The notes below the pieces were generated by a model. That model saw only the letters and a list, made by a program, of their open reading frames with translations, had not been told where the DNA came from and did no database searches. Shown one piece after another: positions 1 to 10,633 of a stretch of 64,000 nucleotides of DNA. The stretch spans positions 2,944,001 through 3,008,000 of the forward strand of contig NZ_CP045423.1 of assembly GCF_009363855.1 (NCBI RefSeq). The letters run 5' to 3'. A program made the translations under genes and the position numbers. The DNA is from Microvirga thermotolerans. Its GTDB lineage: Bacteria; Pseudomonadota; Alphaproteobacteria; Rhizobiales; Beijerinckiaceae. Each line of letters begins with the position of its first letter. Position 1 is the first letter of the stretch.

Positions 1-57
1 GCCTGAGCTTGGCCGGAAGAAGGAAGTCTCCGCGACAAAGCGTGTATTGCACAAGTT

Positions 58-120
58 CCCCAAATCGCGTTAACCGGTCGAAAACCATAAAACGCAGACC
101 ATACGAATCGCGATTTGGGG
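58..120. repeat. 12-bp perfect inverted repeat before the first gene
   Basis: CCCCAAATCGCG at 58-69 is repeated in inverted form as CGCGATTTGGGG at 109-120, with 39 bases between. The right arm carries the G-run that would act as ribosome binding site for the gene starting at 130. If both arms are in the transcript the stem would mask that site; if only the DNA matters it could be a split operator. Bases 1-57 hold nothing I recognise. Confidence 0.6.
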
Positions 121-129
121 GTTTCTCCG

Positions 130-504
130 ATGACCATTGACGAAAAGGCGGGCGAATTCACGCGCCTGCACAGCCTGTTCACGTTCCATCTCGGGGTCGC
201 CGTCGCCCTGTCCTGGCTGACCTCCATCTATGCGTCCTTCTACGCTCCCTGGGTGCGCAACATCCGGCCGCTGATCGACCCGTCCTATGCGGGTCAGGTG
301 GAGAGCACCTGGTCGTTCCTGTTCGTCTTCCCCGCGGTGCTGACGGTGGCCTGGATCATGTCCGTGTCCGGCCGCGAGATGTTCCGCCACATGCGTATCT
401 TCAAGAACCAGGTGATCGAGTTCGCCATCGCCGGGGCGCTCGCCTTCGCGGTGTTCTACCTCGCCATCGACCGCGCGGTGACGGCCCTCTCCCTCGGCCT
501 CTGA
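130..504 (+). CDS. Small three-helix membrane protein, unknown function
   Basis: A 124-residue protein with three hydrophobic segments at about residues 18-38, 60-80 and 97-118, joined by short charged loops; no signal peptide and no catalytic motif that I can see. The frame is open from a TTG at 115, but the ATG at 130 follows a G-rich stretch at 116-121 and is the better start. It stands alone: the next gene begins about 140 bases on. The upstream inverted repeat suggests control of translation or transcription. I do not recognise the family. Confidence 0.7.
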   Translation: MTIDEKAGEFTRLHSLFTFHLGVAVALSWLTSIYASFYAPWVRNIRPLIDPSYAGQVESTWSFLFVFPAVLTVAWIMSVSGREMFRHMRIFKNQVIEFAIAGALAFAVFYLAIDRAVTALSLGL

Positions 505-643
505 ACCCTCGACCCGGCGGAGGCCACGGTCTCCGCCGGAAGCGGCCCCCACGTCGGCCCCGAAGGCTCTCTCCCCTGGAAAATGCATCGCCGAGGCTGA
601 AAGGCGGGTCCATTTTTCCGCGCGATGCTTTAGGACTCTCGCC

Positions 644-1336
644 ATGAACTGGCGAGACTACTGGAACCAGGACACGCCGATCTATGCGAGCGAGCGCCAC
701 AAGCTCCTGCATTACCGGCTCGTGTCGAACGACATCATCGGCCTGATCCCCTCGCCCGATGCGCGGGTGCTGGACTACGGCTGCGGCGAGGCCCTGTTCG
801 CGGAGCGCGTCGCGGACAGGTGCGGCCATCTCTATCTCTGCGACGGGGCTCCCCTGGTGCGCGACCGGCTGCGCGAGCGGCTCGGCGCCCATCCCCGGGT
901 CACGGTCCTCTCGCCCGAGGAGCTCGCGGCGGCGGTTCCGGAGGGGTCCCTGGACCTGATCGTGGTCAATTCCCTGCTGCAGTACCTTCCCCTGGAAGAG
1001 CTCCGCGGCCTGCTGCGGGCCTGGCGGAGCCTGCTCAGGCCCGGCGGCAGGCTGGTGATCGCCGACGTGATCCCGCCCGACGTCAGCCCGGCCACCGACG
1101 CGAAGGCGCTTCTCTCCTTCGCCTGGCAGGGGGGCTTCCTCCTCGCGGCCCTGCGCGGCCTTGCCCGCACCGCCCTCTCGGACTACCGCAGGATCCGCGA
1201 CGAGATCGGGCTGTCGCATTACGGGGAGGCGGACATGCTGGACCTCCTCCGGGAGGCGGGCTTCGCCGCCGAGCGCGCGGAGCGGAACCTCGGGCACAAC
1301 CAGGCGCGGATGACCTTCGTGGCGCGTCCCGCCTGA
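644..1336 (+). CDS. Class I SAM-dependent methyltransferase
   Basis: A 230-residue soluble protein. Residues 42-50 read VLDYGCGEA, the SAM-binding motif I of class I methyltransferases; an acidic end of strand 2 (LYLCDGAP) and a motif IV-like LDLIVVNSLLQYLP follow, then a LRPGGRLVIADV strand, so the whole Rossmann core is present. The acceptor cannot be told from the sequence. The next gene, GtrA, converges on it with a 16-base gap. GtrA proteins often sit with glycan or lipid-linked sugar genes, so a surface-polysaccharide role is possible but is only inference. Confidence 0.85.
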   Translation: MNWRDYWNQDTPIYASERHKLLHYRLVSNDIIGLIPSPDARVLDYGCGEALFAERVADRCGHLYLCDGAPLVRDRLRERLGAHPRVTVLSPEELAAAVPEGSLDLIVVNSLLQYLPLEELRGLLRAWRSLLRPGGRLVIADVIPPDVSPATDAKALLSFAWQGGFLLAALRGLARTALSDYRRIRDEIGLSHYGEADMLDLLREAGFAAERAERNLGHNQARMTFVARPA

Positions 1337-1352
1337 GGGGCGGGAAGGCTCT

Positions 1353-1748
1353 TCACGCGAAGGTCCAGGCCTTGTGGGCCAGGAAGCTCCAGAGCATGAC
1401 GATCCCCGTGGTGACGAGCTGGGCGGCGAGATAGGGCGCGCCGAGGCGCACGGTGAAGACGTGCATGAAGCCCCAGGTCAGCAGGAAGCCGACGAGGGCC
1501 ACCGCGGCGAAGCGCCAGGTGGCCTCCCGGTGCGGGCGGCTGCTCGCATAGGTGTGCTTCCGGTTGAGGGCATAGGAGACGAGGCCGCCGGCGACGTAGC
1601 CGGCGAGGGTCGCCGGCACCGGATGGCTTCCGAGGCCCTCCACCAGGCCGATCAGGAGCCCGTAATGGACCACGGCCGCCGCGACGCCGACGCCGAAGAA
1701 GGCGACGAGCTGACGGACGAGACGGCGGAGGGCGGGAAAAGTGCTCAC
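1353..1748 (-). CDS. GtrA family membrane protein
   Basis: A 131-residue protein of four hydrophobic helices with the GtrA/DPMS family pattern: a first helix near FFGVGVAAAVVHYGLL, a YALNRKHTY motif between helices two and three, and a C-terminal FLAHKAWTFA. Family members help flip or place polyprenyl-linked sugars for cell-surface glycans. The start is GTG at 1748 behind a purine-rich AAGGGGAGGG stretch. It converges with the methyltransferase gene. The family call is firm; the substrate is unknown. Confidence 0.88.
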   Translation of the reverse strand: MSTFPALRRLVRQLVAFFGVGVAAAVVHYGLLIGLVEGLGSHPVPATLAGYVAGGLVSYALNRKHTYASSRPHREATWRFAAVALVGFLLTWGFMHVFTVRLGAPYLAAQLVTTGIVMLWSFLAHKAWTFA

Positions 1749-1961
1749 GCCCTCCCCTTAGCGCCTCCCGGCCGCCGGGTCACGCCCGGCGGCGCCATGG
1801 CGCGTCCCGGCCGGAATGCGGCCCGTTCCTCGACCTGACCCCTTCCTTTACGGGGGCAGGCCGTGTAAGAGCCTCTCTCAACCTTCAATTCGACACCATG
1901 CCAGCTGCGCTCGGAGCGCCGTAACTTGCGGCCGCGCGGCTGGATACGCCTGGGTGGCCCA

Positions 1962-5432
<3,471 letters not shown>

Positions 5433-5533
5433 CGTTCGGGCTATAACCGGAACTGCGAAGCTTCACGGAAGTTTTCGTTGATGAGCGAGGGCGTCGGCAA
5501 CGGCGGCCTCGCACCTCTTTTTGAACGAGACGA

Positions 5534-6010
5534 ATGATGGACAAGGTCCCTCTGACGATCAAGGGTTTTGCGGCGCTCGAGGAAGAGCTCAGGCACCGGC
5601 AGCAGGTCGAACGCCCCCGGATCATCCAGGCGATTGCGGAGGCCCGCGCGCTCGGCGACCTGTCGGAGAATGCGGAATATCATGCGGCCAAGGAGGCCCA
5701 GTCCCTCAACGAAGGGCGGATCCTGGAGCTGGAAAGCCTGATTTCCCGGGCCGAGGTGATCGACGTCTCCAAGCTCTCGGGCGACCGGATCAAGTTCGGC
5801 GCCACGGTGAAGCTGGTGGACGAGGACACGGAAGAGGAGAAGACGTACCAGATCGTCGGCGACCCGGAGGCGGACGTGCGCTCGGGCCGGGTCTCGATCT
5901 CCTCGCCCATCGCGCGGGCCCTCATGGGCAAGACCGTGGGCGACACGGTGGAGGTCGTGACCCCCGGAGGCGGCAAGTCCTACGAGGTCGTGGGCGTCCG
6001 CTTCGGCTGA
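5534..6010 (+). CDS. greA: Transcription elongation factor GreA
   Basis: Rescues backtracked RNA polymerase by stimulating cleavage of the nascent RNA. The 158 residues match GreA in length and order: an N-terminal coiled coil with the [13 protein letters not shown] motif that carries the acidic tip residues (about 42-54), then the FKBP-like C-terminal domain ending in [14 protein letters not shown]. Two ATGs lie in tandem at 5534 and 5537; either could be used. It follows carB by 101 bases. A GGAAC-N16-AGTT match lies at 5449-5473, a weak EcfG-type candidate. Confidence 0.96.
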   Translation: MMDKVPLTIKGFAALEEELRHRQQVERPRIIQAIAEARALGDLSENAEYHAAKEAQSLNEGRILELESLISRAEVIDVSKLSGDRIKFGATVKLVDEDTEEEKTYQIVGDPEADVRSGRVSISSPIARALMGKTVGDTVEVVTPGGGKSYEVVGVRFG

Positions 6011-6033
6011 CCCATATGAGAGGGGAGCACGAG

Positions 6034-6567
6034 ATGAGAGACCCGACCATGCTCCCCCTCTCCCGCCGGTCCCTCCTGGCCGGAATCGCCGGCGTCGCCC
6101 TGGGCGGCGCCGTTTCGTCTGCGCGGGCGCAGCTCTTCGCCCCGGCGCAGCCCTTCCCGCAATCCTTCTCCTCCTTCGCCGTGGACGTGAGCGTGCTGCG
6201 GGCGAAGGGGCTCGGCGCCTTCGCCGACCTCATCGCCGCCGCGGCCCTGGACCAGCTGCGCGCCTCCTTCGCCGACCGGCTCGACAGGCGGGGCCCGCGC
6301 CTCGTGGTCCGGCTGACCGGCCTCTTCCTGACCCCGTTCCCCGACGGGGGCGGAGAGCGCTGGCGGCACGGCGGCGGAGGCGGAGGCACCGATTCCCTCG
6401 ACGGCGAGGCCCTGGCGGTCGGGCCGAAGGGCGAGATCCTCGCCCGTCACCCCCAGCTCGCCGTGCTCGCGGTCAACAGGAGCATCCTGAACCCGGACGA
6501 GCCGGGCCGGGCGGTCGAACTCGCCCGGAACTACGTGCTGTGGCTGCGGCGGCAGCTCATGACCTGA
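6034..6567 (+). CDS. Tat-type exported protein, unknown function
   Basis: A 177-residue protein whose N-terminus has a twin-arginine signal: LSRRSLLAGIAGVALGG, then a cleavage-like ARAQ at about residue 30. The mature part has no motif I recognise; a glycine-rich stretch (GGGGGGT) lies near residue 115 and the C-terminus ends in a helix with WLRRQLMT. Of the ATGs at 6016 and 6034, the second is better placed after AGGGGAG. It lies 23 bases after greA and may be co-transcribed. Export by Tat is inferred from the motif. Confidence 0.7.
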   Translation: MRDPTMLPLSRRSLLAGIAGVALGGAVSSARAQLFAPAQPFPQSFSSFAVDVSVLRAKGLGAFADLIAAAALDQLRASFADRLDRRGPRLVVRLTGLFLTPFPDGGGERWRHGGGGGGTDSLDGEALAVGPKGEILARHPQLAVLAVNRSILNPDEPGRAVELARNYVLWLRRQLMT

Positions 6568-6653
6568 ACGTGCAACCGCTATTGCGGGCGGGCGAAAGCA
6601 AGGGTCCGGAACCCGCAAATATTGCCGCGCAATGTCGCCCGAAGGCGACCGGG

Positions 6654-7139
6654 TCAGCTGCTCGCCTCGACCTCGTCCTCGATCGGCACCAGCGGCTCGT
6701 CCTTGATCAGGTCGAGGGTCAGCGCCGTGCGGACGTTGCGCACGTTGGGCAGGGACGTGAGTTCGGAGACCAGATTCTGGAAGGCGGCGAGGTTGGGAGC
6801 CACGCACTTCATGATGAAGTCGATGTCCCCGGACAGCGTCCAGCACTCGCGGACCATGGTCCAGTCCTTGATCCGCTGCTCGAACTCCAGGAGCTCCTTC
6901 TTGCCCTGGACCTCGAGCTGCACCATGGCGAAGCACACGATCTCGAACCCGAGGGCCTTCGGGTCTAGCATGGCCCGATAGGCCTTGATGACCCCGGCCG
7001 CCTCCAGCGCGCGCACGCGGCGCAGGCATGGGGGCGCCGACAGACCGACGCGACGGGCCAGCTCCACGTTCGTGATGCTGCCGTCGGCCTGCAGTTCCTT
7101 GAGAATGGCCCAGTCTATGGAATCGAGGCGTCCGCGCAC
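6654..7139 (-). CDS. Lrp/AsnC family transcriptional regulator
   Basis: A 161-residue regulator with the Lrp/AsnC plan: an N-terminal winged helix-turn-helix (LDSIDWAILKELQADGSI, then NVELARRVGLS at about 22-32) and a RAM ligand-binding domain (ALGFEIVCFAMVQLE onward). The GTG start at 7139 follows GGAGG, at rather short spacing. It is divergent from the ELM1-like gene, with trxB and the LysR gene beyond; an Lrp gene near trxB and lsrB is also known in Sinorhizobium. The effector, probably an amino acid, cannot be read from sequence. Confidence 0.93.
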   Translation of the reverse strand: MRGRLDSIDWAILKELQADGSITNVELARRVGLSAPPCLRRVRALEAAGVIKAYRAMLDPKALGFEIVCFAMVQLEVQGKKELLEFEQRIKDWTMVRECWTLSGDIDFIMKCVAPNLAAFQNLVSELTSLPNVRNVRTALTLDLIKDEPLVPIEDEVEASS

Positions 7140-7257
7140 GTGACCTCCGGGAAAGGCTCGTCTCGGCTGAGTAGACGTTGTAAAGGGACTGCACAAGAAG
7201 GGCTGGCGATTAAGTCGCAACGAATCCCATGAACTCCACAGGCAGAAGGACCGAATC

Positions 7258-8265
7258 TTGCGCGAGGCCGGCCTCACCTCCTGGGTCCTGACCGACGGCA
7301 AGGCGGGCGACGAGATGCAGGCGCTCAGCGTCGCGGACGCCCTCGGCCTCGTCCCCGAGATCCGCCGCGTCCGCCCCCGCGCGCCCTTCAGCTGGCTGAT
7401 GCCCTGGGGACCCATCGACCCCCGGGAGCGGCCGGGCGCCCACAACAGCCCGCTCGTGCCCCCCTTCCCGGACCTCCTCATCGGCTCGGGCCGGCGGGCC
7501 GTGCCCTATCTGCGCTTCGTGAAGCGGGCCAGCGGCGGGCGGACCTACACCGTGTTCCTGAAGGACCCCCGCACCGGGCCGGGGACGGCCGATTTCATCT
7601 GGGCGCCGAGCTACGACCGCATCCGCGGCCCGAACGTGCTCACCACCCTCACCCCGCCGCACCGGGTCTCGCCCGGGCGGCTCGCGGCGGCGAGAGCGCA
7701 TCCCGATCCCCGCCTCGCGGGCCTGAAGCGGCCCCGAGTCGCCGTGCTGGTGGGCGGAAGCAGCCGCCACCACCGGTTCGAGGCGGAGGACTGCGCCCGC
7801 TTCGCGGCCCGCCTGGAGGCCCTCGCCGGAAGCGGCGCGGCCCTGATGATCACCGCCTCCCGACGGACGCCCCAGCGCCTCCGGGACGCCCTGGCCGATC
7901 TCGCGGACCGCCACGGCGGGTTCCTCTGGGACGGCAAGGGGGAGAACCCCTTCGTCGCCCTCCTCGCCCTCGCGGACGCGGTGGTGGTGACGGCGGATTC
8001 CTTCAACATGGTGGGCGAGGCTGCGGCCACCGGCGTGCCGCTCCTGGTCTACGAGCCGGCCGGGGGGCACCGGAAGCTCCGGGTCTTCCTCGATGCCCTG
8101 AGGGCGAAGGGAATTGTGCATGCCTTCGAGGGGCGGCTTGAAGGCGCCCCTTACGAACCGTTAGATTCGACACCCCTTGTCGCGCGCGCCATCGCAGAGG
8201 GCCTGGCGCGCCACCGCCATGCGCTCGGCCTGCCGGACGCGGCGCTTCCACTGGAGTTTCCCTGA
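7258..8265 (+). CDS. ELM1/DUF1022-type protein, glycosyltransferase-like
   Basis: A 335-residue protein with the signature opening of the ELM1 family (WVLTDGKAGDEMQALSVADAL) and a conserved RVAVLVGGSSRHHRF strand followed by a C-terminal half resembling GT-B nucleotide-sugar enzymes (DAVVVTADSFNMVGEAAATGVP). In plants ELM1 recruits the fission dynamin; the bacterial role is unknown and a glycosyltransferase activity is only suspected. The TTG start at 7258 follows AGAAGGA. The stop overlaps the trxB start (TGATG), so the two are translationally coupled. Confidence 0.85.
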   Translation: MREAGLTSWVLTDGKAGDEMQALSVADALGLVPEIRRVRPRAPFSWLMPWGPIDPRERPGAHNSPLVPPFPDLLIGSGRRAVPYLRFVKRASGGRTYTVFLKDPRTGPGTADFIWAPSYDRIRGPNVLTTLTPPHRVSPGRLAAARAHPDPRLAGLKRPRVAVLVGGSSRHHRFEAEDCARFAARLEALAGSGAALMITASRRTPQRLRDALADLADRHGGFLWDGKGENPFVALLALADAVVVTADSFNMVGEAAATGVPLLVYEPAGGHRKLRVFLDALRAKGIVHAFEGRLEGAPYEPLDSTPLVARAIAEGLARHRHALGLPDAALPLEFP

Positions 8266-9227
8266 TGGCCCATACCCATGCCAAGCTCGTCATCGTCGGC
8301 TCCGGGCCCGCGGGCTACACGGCGGCGATCTATGCCGCCCGCGCCCTGCTGGAGCCCGTGCTGATCTCCGGGTTCCAGCCCGGCGGGCAGCTCATGATCA
8401 CCACCGACGTGGAGAATTATCCCGGCTTCGCGGACGTGATCCAGGGCCCGTGGCTCATGGAGCAGATGCGCCTGCAGGCCGAGCATGTCGGGACGAAGAT
8501 GGTGTCGGACCACATCGTCAAGGTGGACCTGGGCGCCCGTCCCTTCCGGCTGGAGGGGGATTCCGGCGACGTCTATACCTGCGATGCCCTGGTCATCGCC
8601 ACGGGCGCCCAGGCGAAGTGGCTCGGCCTTCCCTCCGAGGCGCAGTTCCAGGGCTTCGGCGTCTCGGCCTGCGCCACCTGCGACGGCTTCTTCTTCCGGG
8701 GCAAGGAGGTGGTGGTGGTCGGCGGCGGCAACACCGCAGTCGAGGAGGCCCTCTACCTCTCCCATCTCGCCAGGAAGGTGACGGTGGTGCACCGGCGCGA
8801 TTCCTTCCGCGCCGAGCGCATCCTGCAGGACCGCCTGTTCCGGCAGCCCAACGTGGAGGTGATCTGGAACGCGACCGTCGAGGAGATCTGCGGCACGACG
8901 GAGCCTCTCTCCGTCACCCACGTGAAGCTCCGCAACCTGGTCTCCGGCCAGGTGAGCGAGCACAGGACGGACGGGGTGTTCATCGCCATCGGCCACAAGC
9001 CGTCCACGGAGATCTTCGCCGGGCAGCTGGACATGAAGCCGGGCGGCTACCTCCTGACGAGGCCGGGTTCCACGGCGACCAACGTTCCGGGCGTCTTCGC
9101 CGCCGGCGACGTGGCGGACGACGTGTATCGCCAGGCGGTGACGGCGGCCGGGATGGGCTGCATGGCCGCCCTCGAAGCGGAGCGCTACCTCGCGGCCCTG
9201 GAGACGACCCAGCAGGCCGCTGAATGA
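8265..9227 (+). CDS. trxB: Thioredoxin-disulfide reductase
   Basis: Transfers electrons from NADPH through FAD to thioredoxin. The 320-residue protein has the low-molecular-weight TrxR layout: FAD-binding GSGPAG at 12-17, the redox pair C136-ATC-139 in ACATCDGFFF, NADPH-binding GGGNTA near 154-159 and the C-terminal FAD motif GVFAAGDVADD. Its start overlaps the stop of the preceding gene and a GGAG site lies just upstream. The LysR regulator downstream resembles LsrB, a redox-linked regulator in rhizobia, so a redox context is likely. Confidence 0.97.
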   Translation: MAHTHAKLVIVGSGPAGYTAAIYAARALLEPVLISGFQPGGQLMITTDVENYPGFADVIQGPWLMEQMRLQAEHVGTKMVSDHIVKVDLGARPFRLEGDSGDVYTCDALVIATGAQAKWLGLPSEAQFQGFGVSACATCDGFFFRGKEVVVVGGGNTAVEEALYLSHLARKVTVVHRRDSFRAERILQDRLFRQPNVEVIWNATVEEICGTTEPLSVTHVKLRNLVSGQVSEHRTDGVFIAIGHKPSTEIFAGQLDMKPGGYLLTRPGSTATNVPGVFAAGDVADDVYRQAVTAAGMGCMAALEAERYLAALETTQQAAE

Positions 9228-9337
9228 ATTCATAACAAGATTTGGTGAATCGTCGGCCGGAATTCCTATTGCCTCCGGCCGGCGGCGATAAGAGATAAGA
9301 AACCCGGCCGGGAGGGCCGGGACGCCAGGGGAACGCC

Positions 9338-10228
9338 GTGGACTGGGACAAGATCCGGATTTTCTATACGGTCGCCGAAGCGGGGAGCTTCACGCGGGCC
9401 GGCGACGATCTGGGCCTGAGCCAGTCGGCGGTGAGCCGCCAGATCAGCGCCCTGGAACGGGAGCTGAAGGCGCCCCTGTTCCACCGGCACGCCCGCGGCC
9501 TCATCCTCACCGAGCAGGGAGACCTGCTCTTCCGCGCCGCCCGCGACATGCGCATGCGGCTGGAGACCACCAAGGCCCGCCTCGTGGAGACGAGCGAGCG
9601 CCCCTCCGGCGTGCTCAAGGTGACCACCACGGTGGGCCTCGGCTCGATCTGGCTGGCGCAGCGCATCGCGGAATTCCTCGACCTTTACCCGGAGGTCCGG
9701 GTCGAGCTGATCCTCAACAACGAGGAGCTCGACCTCGCCATGCGCGAGGCGGACGTGGCGATCCGCCTGCGCCGCCCCGCCCAGCCGGACCTGATTCAGC
9801 GCCGTCTGTTCACCATCCACTTCCACGTCTATGCGTCGAACGACTACCTGAAGCGCTTCGGGGAGCCCAAGACCCTGGAGGACCTGGACAAGCACCGGAT
9901 CGTCTCCTTCGGCGGGCAGGAGCCGTCCTACCTCATGTCGGTGCACTGGCTGTCCACGGCCGGCCGCGAGGGCAAGGAGCCGCGGCAGTACCACTACGTG
10001 GTCAACAACATCACCGCGCTCCGCTACGCGGTGGAGACGGGCGCCGGCATCGCCGTGCTGCCGGACTACGTGGTGGTCGGCAACCCGCACCTCACCCAGA
10101 TCCTGCGGGACGTGGAGATGCCCTCCCTCGACAGCTACCTCGTCTATGCGGAGGAGATGCGCTCGGTGGCCCGCGTCCAGGCCTTCCGCGACTTCCTCAT
10201 CAGCAAGGCCCAGCGCTGGACGTATTGA
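9338..10228 (+). CDS. lsrB: LysR-type regulator of the LsrB/VtlR group
   Basis: A 296-residue LysR regulator: N-terminal winged helix (MDWDKIRIFYTVAEAGSFTR, with the recognition helix at QSAVSRQISALEREL) and a periplasmic-binding-like effector domain. Length, the DWDKIRIF opening and the trxB neighbour fit LsrB of Sinorhizobium and VtlR of Brucella and Agrobacterium, which control oxidative-stress and surface functions and activate AbcR small RNAs. The start is GTG at 9338 after AGGGGA. An AbcR-like RNA lies just downstream. The LysR assignment is certain; the orthology is inferred. Confidence 0.9.
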   Translation: MDWDKIRIFYTVAEAGSFTRAGDDLGLSQSAVSRQISALERELKAPLFHRHARGLILTEQGDLLFRAARDMRMRLETTKARLVETSERPSGVLKVTTTVGLGSIWLAQRIAEFLDLYPEVRVELILNNEELDLAMREADVAIRLRRPAQPDLIQRRLFTIHFHVYASNDYLKRFGEPKTLEDLDKHRIVSFGGQEPSYLMSVHWLSTAGREGKEPRQYHYVVNNITALRYAVETGAGIAVLPDYVVVGNPHLTQILRDVEMPSLDSYLVYAEEMRSVARVQAFRDFLISKAQRWTY

Positions 10229-10462
10229 GCCCGCCTCCTCGGCGCCGATACAGGCCCGGTCTCCGGAGGATTCCGCCCGCCCAAGGCGGGAGCCGCCACG
10301 GACGCGGCAAAACCGCGGCCGCGGGAACGCCTGCGACCGCAAGGGCTTACGCCGGTTCGGCCCCGCCCGATTCCCGCCAAGCTGGATGGCTTGCCCGATT
10401 CTTGACGGCTTGACGGCAGGAGCCATGCATAGAATGCAGCCCTTTCATGAGGCATGCTGCAT

Positions 10463-10490
10463 TGCAAAAGGGCGCTCTGCGGACGATATG
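10463..10490 (+). promoter_or_regulatory. Candidate promoter of the small RNA
   Basis: TTGCAA at 10463-10468 and GATATG at 10485-10490 lie 16 bases apart, which would start RNA near 10497. The upstream stretch 10425-10462 is rich in ATGCA/TGCAT elements on both strands and is where a LysR activator would be expected to bind. Weak matches, so moderate confidence. Confidence 0.4.
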
Positions 10491-10496
10491 AGCAGC

Positions 10497-10619
10497 GGCT
10501 GATTTCAACGCGGCACCGCTTCTTCCTCCCAGCGCTGCCGTGTCGGCCGTTCCCTCTGGAAGGTTTTCGACATTAGTCGGACCTCACTTTAGCCGGGCTT
10601 CGTGCCCGGCTTTTTTTTG
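10497..10619 (+). ncRNA. AbcR-like (alpha-r15) trans-acting small RNA
   Basis: About 120 nt between the lsrB-like gene and fadD with no ORF. Arms CGGCACCGCT (10511-10520) and AGCGCTGCCG (10531-10540) pair and leave the loop TCTTCCTCCC, an anti-Shine-Dalgarno sequence. A second exposed CCCTCT is held by TTCC/GGAA (10550-10561), a small CGAC-ATTA-GTCG hairpin follows (10568-10579), and a textbook terminator ends it. Two pyrimidine-rich target-binding loops and a 3' terminator are the layout of AbcR RNAs, Hfq-dependent repressors of ABC-transporter mRNAs in rhizobia, Agrobacterium and Brucella. The family assignment rests on layout and neighbours, not on a search. Confidence 0.75.
10591..10618 (+). 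terminator. Rho-independent terminator of the small RNA
   Basis: AGCCGGGC (10591-10598), loop TTCGT, GCCCGGCT (10604-10611), then a run of T to 10618. An 8-bp stem plus a long T-tract makes this one of the clearest terminators in the window. Confidence 0.92.
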
Positions 10620-10633
10620 CCCTCGGCGCCGGC

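Noticed and set aside
1771-1793. GCCGCCGGG/CCCGGCGGC hairpin between GtrA and carB
   Set aside because: A 9-bp GC stem with no T-tract, and such stems are frequent in this composition.
5449-5473. EcfG-type promoter before greA
   Set aside because: GGAAC-N16-AGTT is only a partial match and greA is a housekeeping gene; not listed as a feature.
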